Positions 58,345 to 64,000 of a stretch of 64,000 nt of DNA are shown here, piece by piece. The stretch spans positions 1,922,001 to 1,986,000 of the forward strand of contig NZ_CP151802.1 of NCBI RefSeq assembly GCF_038446665.1. Reading direction: 5' to 3'. Position 1 is the first letter of the stretch. Each line of letters starts with the position of its first letter. The notes under the pieces are model-generated. The model did not search any database and was not told the DNA's origin. It saw nothing but the letters and a program-made list of their open reading frames with translations. The position numbers and the translations under genes were made by a program. This DNA is from Lysobacter sp. FW306-1B-D06B (GTDB taxonomy: Bacteria > Pseudomonadota > Gammaproteobacteria > Xanthomonadales > Xanthomonadaceae).

Positions 58345-59169
58345 GTGACCGCTTCGCTGTTCGACGCCGCGCGCGCGTGCCTCGACGCGGCCTCCCCGGA
58401 GGAGAAGGTGGTGCTCACCTTCGCCGCGGCGGAGGCCTTTGCGCGTGGCGAGTTGTCGATGCCCGACGATGCGCCCGAACCCGAACCCATCCGCATGCCC
58501 GGCCGTCCGGAGCGCCCGCTGCTGGTGCATCCGCGCGACCTGCCGCGTCGCGGTTTCGGCACCAACGATGGGCGGGCGGCCTTCATCCACGCGATTGCGC
58601 ACATCGAATTCAACGCGATCGACCTGGCCTGGGACGCGGTGTACCGCTTCCGTGGATTGCCGCGCGGGTTCTACGCCGACTGGGTCGGCGTCGCCCACGA
58701 TGAGGCGCGCCACTTCGTCATGCTGCGCGATCGCCTGCGCGAGTTCGGCCATGACTACGGCAATTTCGACGCACACAACGGCCTGTGGGAAATGGCCGAG
58801 AAGACCGCGCACGACGGCCTGGCGCGCATGGCGCTGGTGCCGCGCGTGCTGGAAGCGCGCGGGCTGGATGTCACGCCGGGGATGATCGTGAAGCTGCGTG
58901 CGTTGGGCGACGACGCCACTGCCGACATCCTGGAAGTGATCCTGCGCGAGGAGGTCGGCCACGTCGCCGCCGGTTCGCGCTGGTACCGCTGGTATTGCGA
59001 ACGCGCGGGCGTGGATCCCGTGCCGCGTTTTCGCGAGTTGCTGGCCGAATATGCGCGTGCGGTTCTCTATGGTCCGTTCAATCACGAAGCGCGCGGCGCG
59101 GCGGGATTCGGACCGGAAGAACTTGCGGCGCTCGAAGCGCTGACGGGGAACGACGCTCCGCCCCGGTGA
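58345..59169 (+). CDS. DUF455-family ferritin-like (MiaE-like) protein
   Basis: 274-residue helical-bundle protein with carboxylate/His motifs for a di-iron site in the ferritin order: HIEFNAIDLAWDA, GVAHDEARHFVML, WEMAEKTAHDGLARMALVPRVLEARGLDV and VILREEVGHVAAGSRWY. DUF455 members are related to the tRNA hydroxylase MiaE; the true substrate is not known. GTG 58345 lies 1 base after the RraB-like stop, hence coupled translation; upstream in-frame sequence is the shadow of that gene. Confidence 0.9.
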   Translation: MTASLFDAARACLDAASPEEKVVLTFAAAEAFARGELSMPDDAPEPEPIRMPGRPERPLLVHPRDLPRRGFGTNDGRAAFIHAIAHIEFNAIDLAWDAVYRFRGLPRGFYADWVGVAHDEARHFVMLRDRLREFGHDYGNFDAHNGLWEMAEKTAHDGLARMALVPRVLEARGLDVTPGMIVKLRALGDDATADILEVILREEVGHVAAGSRWYRWYCERAGVDPVPRFRELLAEYARAVLYGPFNHEARGAAGFGPEELAALEALTGNDAPPR

Positions 59170-59220
59170 TTGCCAGACACAGGGCGCGCGGCGAAGATCG
59201 CCTTTCAGGAGGAGGGGCAG

Positions 59221-60471
59221 ATGGGCGTCGGATTTCTGGTCACAAGCACACCGTGGAAGCGACGTACGTGGGCGAGGCCCACGATCGCGGCGCTGGCGCA
59301 GGAACTGACGCGGATTTACCGGGATTGCCTGGGTGATCCGTTGTTGTCCGAGCGCCTGACCGTCACCAAGGACGACGCCGGTGTGTGGGCCGTGTGGCAT
59401 CCCGCGGAGGAAGGGCTCTACATCGAACTGCTCGACGACGGACGTCTGCAGGCCCAGGCCAAGACGAGCACGGTCGGCCCGGGCTATCACGCGCTCCTGG
59501 TGCGTCTGCTTGATCGCATGGCGCAGGACATGTCCGTCGAATGGGACTGGGCCGCAGAAGACGAAGGCGACGAATCCGGCTTCGCGCTGTCGCGTGACTT
59601 CGATGCGTTGCAGGACGAGATGGTCAAGTGGCTGGCGGCGCTGTCGTCCCACGTCGCCGACGATGAATCGGCCGCAGACAGTGAATCTCGCTGCTCGGTG
59701 TGCATGCCGATCGCAGAGCGATCGCCGCGCCTGGCCGGGATGATCGCCACGCCGATGGGCGCGCGCACGCGCGAGTGGTTCGCGGACTTCGCCACCGACG
59801 CTTCGGTGCGCCGTGCTGCGGCGATGACGTTCTTCCCCTGGTGGGGCATGGACCGCGACGCCGCCTTCTGGAAAGGGATCGCCGACGTCCTGGCCTGGTG
59901 CGAACTGGCGTGGGTTCCGCCGCGGGACGAGTCCGAACGCCGCACGATGGCTTTCGTCCAGGCCTGCTACGAGCGCGCCGGCACCGAGTCGCCCGAACGC
60001 GAAGAACTGCGGGAGCTTCTATTGCGCGAACCGGCGGCGGACGCGCCTCGCGCCGGCCCGATCGGCTATCGCCGCGGCACGTGCACGTATCCCCTGTTCG
60101 GTGGCTGGACGGTCGAGCTGCCCGGGCATTTCCAGACCGACGTGCTCAACGACGGAGGCAACCTCCAGCTTCACGACGGCCGGCGCGCGGTCTACGTAAG
60201 CGCGTTGAAGGTGGACGGCCTCGATGCCGGAAGCGCCATCGACAAGGTGATCGGCGACACGCAGGCCGAACGGTGGTCCGATCATCACGTCATGGGCGCG
60301 GCCTACTGGGACGAGAGCGAACTGGAAACGTCCCGCCATCTGATGACCAGCGTCGCCGTGGACGGCCGTCTGTTGCTGTTGACGATCACCGTTGAAGAAG
60401 GCGAAGACGATGCGGCGTGGGCGTGGAAAACCGCCCACTCGGCGTTTCACCCGGACCTGGCGTCGACCTGA
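59221..60471 (+). CDS. Hypothetical 416-residue protein of unknown family
   Basis: No recognised domain. ATG 59221 follows AGGAGGAGG, one of the strongest ribosome-binding sites here. About 1-155 is one part (RIYRDCLGDPLLSERL..., VWAVWHPAEEGLYIELLDDGR, an acidic DWAAEDEGDESGF). A central Trp-rich stretch (MTFFPWWGMDRDAAFWKGIADVLAWCELAWVPP, about 217-250) follows. The C-terminal part (295-414) is beta-rich (YPLFGGWTVELPGHFQTDVLNDGG ... LMTSVAVDGRLLLLTITVEE). No signal peptide. It follows the DUF455 gene by 51 bases and is convergent with lpxH. Confidence 0.72.
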   Translation: MGVGFLVTSTPWKRRTWARPTIAALAQELTRIYRDCLGDPLLSERLTVTKDDAGVWAVWHPAEEGLYIELLDDGRLQAQAKTSTVGPGYHALLVRLLDRMAQDMSVEWDWAAEDEGDESGFALSRDFDALQDEMVKWLAALSSHVADDESAADSESRCSVCMPIAERSPRLAGMIATPMGARTREWFADFATDASVRRAAAMTFFPWWGMDRDAAFWKGIADVLAWCELAWVPPRDESERRTMAFVQACYERAGTESPEREELRELLLREPAADAPRAGPIGYRRGTCTYPLFGGWTVELPGHFQTDVLNDGGNLQLHDGRRAVYVSALKVDGLDAGSAIDKVIGDTQAERWSDHHVMGAAYWDESELETSRHLMTSVAVDGRLLLLTITVEEGEDDAAWAWKTAHSAFHPDLAST

Positions 60472-60496
60472 TTCGAGGCTGAAAAGCGGCCTGCGT

Positions 60497-61234
60497 TTAC
60501 AGCGGCAGGCCGCGCAGGTCGAACCCCTTGCGATCCACCCGCAACACCGACCCCTGGTCGTACCAGTCGCCCAGTACGATGCGTTCGCGCGGGCGGCCGT
60601 CGACATGGAGTTCATGCACGGCCGGGCGGTGCGTATGGCCGTGGATGATGCGATCCAGCCCGAAGCGGCTGAACGTGCCGTCCACCGTTGCGGGCGCGAC
60701 GTCGGTGATGGACTCCATCGTGCCCTGCTGCTTCAGCCCGCTCTGGTGCGCCTTGCTGGCCGCGCGGGCCTGCTGCGCGAACGCCACGCGCGCCACCAGC
60801 GGCTGCGAGAGGAACTGCGCCTGCCACTGCGGATTGCGCGTCTGCGCGCGGAACTGCTGGTAGGCGACGTCGTCGGTGCACAGCGTGTCGCCGTGCATGA
60901 TCAGCGTGGGCTCGTCGTACAGCACCACCACCGCCGGGTCGGGCAGGATGCGCATGCCCGCGCGACGCGCGAAGTCCTCGCCCAGCAGGAAATCACGGTT
61001 GCCGCGGATGAACGACACGGGCACGCCCGAGGCCTGCAGCGCATGCAGCTCGCGCGCGACGATGGCGCCGGCCTCGGACGGATCGTCATCGCCGACCCAG
61101 GCCTCGAACAGGTCGCCCAGAATGTAGAGCGCGTCCGCGCCGCGCGCTTCCGACCGGATGAAGCGGACGAAGAGATCCGTGATGCCGGGGCGTTCGTCGT
61201 CCAGGTGCAGGTCGGAGATGAAGAGGGTCGTCAT
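60497..61234 (-). CDS. lpxH: UDP-2,3-diacylglucosamine diphosphatase
   Basis: Lipid A biosynthesis: hydrolyses UDP-2,3-diacylglucosamine to lipid X and UMP at the inner membrane. 245 residues. The calcineurin-like metal motifs are complete: [42 protein letters not shown] and HGHTHRP. Mn2+-dependent in the family. ATG 61234 starts MTTLFISD at the expected point. Divergent from gltX with a 91-base gap. Confidence 0.96.
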   Translation of the reverse strand: MTTLFISDLHLDDERPGITDLFVRFIRSEARGADALYILGDLFEAWVGDDDPSEAGAIVARELHALQASGVPVSFIRGNRDFLLGEDFARRAGMRILPDPAVVVLYDEPTLIMHGDTLCTDDVAYQQFRAQTRNPQWQAQFLSQPLVARVAFAQQARAASKAHQSGLKQQGTMESITDVAPATVDGTFSRFGLDRIIHGHTHRPAVHELHVDGRPRERIVLGDWYDQGSVLRVDRKGFDLRGLPL

Positions 61235-61325
61235 GCCGGCAATTCTAGGGGGTGGCGGCCGGGTCGACGCGGTCTGGCGCCCGGGTCCGGTAAAATTGCC
61301 GGTTCCGCCGTTCCGAGCCGCCCGC

Positions 61326-62732
61326 ATGACCTGCCGCACCCGATTTGCCCCCAGTCCCACCGGCTACCTGCACATCGGCGGTGCGCGCACCGCGCTGTAC
61401 TGCTGGCTGGAGGCGCGCCGCCGCGGCGGGCAGTTCATCCTGCGCATCGAGGACACCGATCAGGAGCGCAGCACGCAGGCCGCCATCGACGCCATCCTGC
61501 AGGCGATGGAGTGGCTGGGCCTGGGCTACGACGAAGGCCCGATCTACCAGACGCACCGCCTGGACCGCTACCGCGAGGTGGCCGAGCAGATGGTCGCCGC
61601 CGGCACGGCGTACTACGCCTACGAAACCAAGGACGAACTGGAGGCCATGCGCGAGAAGGCGATGGCCGCCGGCGACAAGCCGCGCTACAACGGCGCCTAT
61701 CGCGATCGCAATGAAGGCTTCCGCGACGATCCCAACCGCGTGATCCGCTTCAAGAACCCGCTCGACGGCGTGGTCGCGTGGGACGACAAGGTGAAGGGAC
61801 GCATCGAGATCGCCAACAGCGAGCTCGACGACCTGGTGATCTTCCGCTCCGACGGTTACCCGACCTACAACTTCGCCGTCGTGGTCGATGACCTGGACAT
61901 GGGCATCACCGATGTCGTGCGCGGCGACGACCACGTCAACAACACCCCGCGGCAGATCAACATCTACCGCGCACTCGGCGCGACCGTGCCGCACTTCGCG
62001 CACCTGCCGATGATCCTGGACCCGGAAGGCGCCAAGCTGTCCAAGCGCACCGGCGCGGCGGACGTCATGCAGTACCGCGAGATGGGCTATCTCCCGCACG
62101 CGCTGCTCAACTACCTCGTGCGCCTGGGCTGGTCGCATGGCGACCAGGAGATCTTCTCCATCGCGCAGATGACGCAGCTGTTCGACCTGAAGGACGTCAA
62201 CGCCAAGGCTTCGCGCCTGGATCCGGCCAAGCTCGGCTGGCTCAACCAGCAGTACCTCAAGAGCGACGAGCCGGTCGAAGTGGGCAAGCACCTGGAATGG
62301 CACCTGCTCGCGCAGGGCTTCGATCTGGCGAAGGGGCCGAAGGCGGCCGATATCGTGATTGCGCTGCGCGATCGCGTGCAGACGCTGAAGGAAATGGCAG
62401 AACGCGCCGCCGTATGGTTCGGCCCGCTCACGCAGTACGACGACGCGGCAGTCGCCAAGCACCTCACCGCCGCCGCGCGCGCGCCGCTGGCCGACGCGCG
62501 AGAGCGCCTGGCCGCGTTGCCGGAATGGAGCGCGGAGTCGGTGTCGGCCGCGCTGCACGCCACCGCCGAGGCCCTGGGCATCGGCATGGGCAAGGTCGCC
62601 CAGCCGATGCGCGTGGCGATCACCGGCACGCAGGTCTCGCCCGATATCTCCCACACCGTGTACCTGGCAGGGCAGGCCGAAGCGCTGGTGCGCATCGACG
62701 CGGCCCTTGCAAAAGTGCCGGTCGGGGCCTAA
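61326..62732 (+). CDS. gltX: Glutamyl-tRNA synthetase
   Basis: Charges tRNA-Glu with glutamate. 468 residues, class I: HIGG of the HIGH motif at 16-19 ([13 protein letters not shown]), IEDTDQERS, and KLSKR at 237-241 as KMSKS. The C-terminal anticodon-binding domain ends with [33 protein letters not shown] 61326 is used; the open frame to 61158 is the shadow of lpxH. A TAAAAT hexamer lies 30 bases upstream. The Zur-like gene follows after 28 bases and may be co-transcribed. Confidence 0.97.
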   Translation: MTCRTRFAPSPTGYLHIGGARTALYCWLEARRRGGQFILRIEDTDQERSTQAAIDAILQAMEWLGLGYDEGPIYQTHRLDRYREVAEQMVAAGTAYYAYETKDELEAMREKAMAAGDKPRYNGAYRDRNEGFRDDPNRVIRFKNPLDGVVAWDDKVKGRIEIANSELDDLVIFRSDGYPTYNFAVVVDDLDMGITDVVRGDDHVNNTPRQINIYRALGATVPHFAHLPMILDPEGAKLSKRTGAADVMQYREMGYLPHALLNYLVRLGWSHGDQEIFSIAQMTQLFDLKDVNAKASRLDPAKLGWLNQQYLKSDEPVEVGKHLEWHLLAQGFDLAKGPKAADIVIALRDRVQTLKEMAERAAVWFGPLTQYDDAAVAKHLTAAARAPLADARERLAALPEWSAESVSAALHATAEALGIGMGKVAQPMRVAITGTQVSPDISHTVYLAGQAEALVRIDAALAKVPVGA

Positions 62733-62760
62733 ATCGGGACTGTCCGCAAACGGAATCGCC

Positions 62761-63255
62761 ATGAGCCACGGTCACGCCTGCACCGATCCCTCGCATCACG
62801 TCCACGACGGCGACGCCTTCGTGCACGAGGTCGAGCGCGCGTGTGAGGCGCGTGGCTTGCGGCTCACGCCGATCCGCGCGCACGCCCTGCGTCTGATCGC
62901 CGACGCCGGCCGTCCGGTGAAGGCTTACGAACTGCTCGATCAGATGAAGACCACGCACGATGCCGCCGCCCCACCGACGGTGTATCGCGCGCTGGACTTC
63001 CTGCTCGAGAACGGCTTCATCCACAAGCTCGCATCGATCAACGCATTCGTCGGCTGCCACCACCCGGGCTCGGCGCAGCATGCGGTGCCGTTCCTGATCT
63101 GCGACCGCTGCCAGTCGGCGACGGAGCTGGAAGACGAACGCATCGTCGAGACGCTCGACCGCCGCGCGCGCGAACTCGGCTTCACCCCGCAGGCGCAGAC
63201 GCTGGAAGTGCACGGCGTCTGCGCCAGCTGCGCGGCGGCACCTTCCGCCGCCTAG
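62761..63255 (+). CDS. zur: Fur-family transcriptional repressor, Zur-like
   Basis: 164-residue Fur superfamily regulator. The His-rich N-terminus (MSHGHACTDPSHHVHDGD) and the Cys pairs CDRC (about 118) and CASC near the end match the structural zinc site of Zur; the regulatory site includes the CHHPGSAQHAVPF stretch. The DNA-binding winged helix covers about 20-90 (GLRLTPIRAHALRLIADAGRPVKAYELLDQM, TVYRALDFLLENGFIHKL). A zinc-uptake repressor is more likely than Fur. Its stop overlaps the end of the opposite-strand gene by 4 bases. Confidence 0.88.
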   Translation: MSHGHACTDPSHHVHDGDAFVHEVERACEARGLRLTPIRAHALRLIADAGRPVKAYELLDQMKTTHDAAAPPTVYRALDFLLENGFIHKLASINAFVGCHHPGSAQHAVPFLICDRCQSATELEDERIVETLDRRARELGFTPQAQTLEVHGVCASCAAAPSAA

Positions 63256-63605
63256 AGGTAATCCACCTTCACCAGCCGCAGACGGTCGGTGGAGATGCCG
63301 GCTTCGTTCGAGCGTTCGGCGAAGTAGTCCAGGATCTCCCCACGCGGCGCTGCGATGTCGTTCAACGCCTGCGTCGAGGTGACGCGCGGCGTCTGGTAAC
63401 CCGCGGGCGCGACGCCCTGTTCGTTGTGGTTCGCGGTGACTCCGTCGACGATCACCCCCTGGATCGTGATCGTCCCGGATTGTGCCCAGCTCTGCGTGCC
63501 GGCCAGAAGAAGTGCGGTCGCCAACAGCCAGCGGCCGTCACGCAAGCGGAACGACGGCCGCTGCACATCCGATGAAGCGAAGGGCCAGAGAATGGCGCTG
63601 TTCAT
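63252..63605 (-). CDS. Small secreted hypothetical protein
   Basis: 117 residues. I chose ATG 63605, preceded by GGAG at 7 bases; it gives a basic start and a signal peptide (RDGRWLLATALLLAGTQSWAQ, cut after SWA). The mature part begins SGTITIQGVIVDG and has no cysteines (ITIQGVIV...NEQGVAPAGYQTPRV...RLVKVDYL). The first segment recalls fimbrial-type beta strands, but the rest does not show a pilin domain. The ORF frame extends to 63788 through sequence of low-coding character. No function assigned. Confidence 0.65.
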   Translation of the reverse strand: MNSAILWPFASSDVQRPSFRLRDGRWLLATALLLAGTQSWAQSGTITIQGVIVDGVTANHNEQGVAPAGYQTPRVTSTQALNDIAAPRGEILDYFAERSNEAGISTDRLRLVKVDYL

Positions 63606-63777
63606 GTTGACGCTCCACTGAGACACGGCACGTCGCCGCGGAGCCATACTGCGAAAAAGTCTTAGCGTCATGCATGTGAATCGCACGAGAAAAAATCGCA
63701 TTTCACAATAGAAGTGCATGTGATAGGCAGCGATCTCGCTGCTCGGCGCATCCCTTCGTTGCGTCCGCGTGTCGTTG

Positions 63778-64000
63778 TCAGACGACACGCCGCCGAGCCG
63801 CGGTCGCGGCGTTGCCCGTGTTCGGCGTGCCTGTCGGTTCGATCAGCATCAAGTGCGCTTCTTCCACCGCCACCGGCCGGTGCTCGATGCCGCGCGGTAC
63901 GACGAACAGTTCGCCCGGGCCGAGTTCCACGACGCGATCGCGCAGCTCGATGCGGATGCGCCCGCTCAGCACGAGGAACAGATCGTCGGTGTCGTCGTGA
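63778..64000 (-). CDS. Cupin-domain protein, N-terminus beyond window
   Basis: Only the C-terminal about 73 residues are present. The visible cupin strands are HDDTDDLFLVLSGRIRIELRDRVVELGPGELFVVPRGIEHRPVAVEEAHLMLIEP: the first-motif acidic residues and glycine, and the second-motif PxGxxH (PRGIEHRP). A small mannose-6-phosphate-isomerase-like or DUF-type cupin. The tail is TGNAATAARRRVV. The metal histidines of the first motif lie at the cut edge (HDD). Function unknown. Confidence 0.82.
   Translation of the reverse strand, partial: HDDTDDLFLVLSGRIRIELRDRVVELGPGELFVVPRGIEHRPVAVEEAHLMLIEPTGTPNTGNAATAARRRVV

Overview
The window is one continuous stretch of a GC-rich gammaproteobacterial chromosome. 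I place it in the Xanthomonadaceae, probably near Lysobacter. This is inference from gene content, since no rRNA is present: a tandem pair of S46 dipeptidyl-peptidases, OmpA proteins with a calcium-type (DxDxDG) linker, a folC-SPOR-cvpA-purF cluster, and many short palindromic intergenic repeats. There are 54 supported protein genes. I found no tRNA, rRNA, CRISPR array, insertion sequence or prophage. The first and last genes run off the window.

1-8.6 kb (mostly housekeeping): a partial lipoprotein amidase, a DUF2127-like membrane protein, typA/bipA, a cyclophilin, a class I aminotransferase, mdh, and a phosphate-selective-type porin. 9-14.6 kb (propionate catabolism): prpE, a citrate-synthase-like protein with an N-terminal helix-turn-helix facing prpB across a palindrome-rich gap, prpB and prpC. 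The matching 2-methylcitrate dehydratase prpD lies 19 kb away at 33.7 kb. With these four genes the cell could activate propionate, condense it with oxaloacetate, dehydrate the product and cleave methylisocitrate.

15-20 kb: a small unknown protein, a beta-class GST, a SleB-type hydrolase, fadH and a YCII-domain protein. 20.4-26.3 kb: a compact, overlapping three-gene SMC condensin operon (MksF-MksE-MksB order) followed 10 bases later by a fructosamine-kinase-family gene; no MksG/JetD nuclease is present. 26.5-33.5 kb: redox and accessory genes (MDR dehydrogenase, aldo/keto reductase, SGNH esterase, MFS exporter with divergent LysR regulator, LigB/DODA dioxygenase).

35.3-41.1 kb (envelope island): three tandem OmpA paralogues with matching terminators, then two small secreted proteins sharing a conserved C-terminal motif on either side of an RsuA-type pseudouridine synthase. 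41.2-44.4 kb: kbl and tdh for threonine degradation, separated by a membrane-protein gene. 44.5-49 kb: DPP11-like and DPP7-like peptidases. 49-53.3 kb: a secreted helical-repeat protein, a DUF3224 protein, a histidine phosphatase and an amidohydrolase lipoprotein.

53.4-64 kb: folC, a double-SPOR protein, cvpA, purF, an RraB-like gene, a DUF455 ferritin-like gene, an unknown 416-residue protein, lpxH divergent from gltX, a Zur-like regulator, a small secreted protein and a partial cupin. At least five families of short inverted repeats sit in the gaps. One copy has become the coding 3' end of the mksF-like gene, and another supplies the stop codon of the HTH-citrate synthase.
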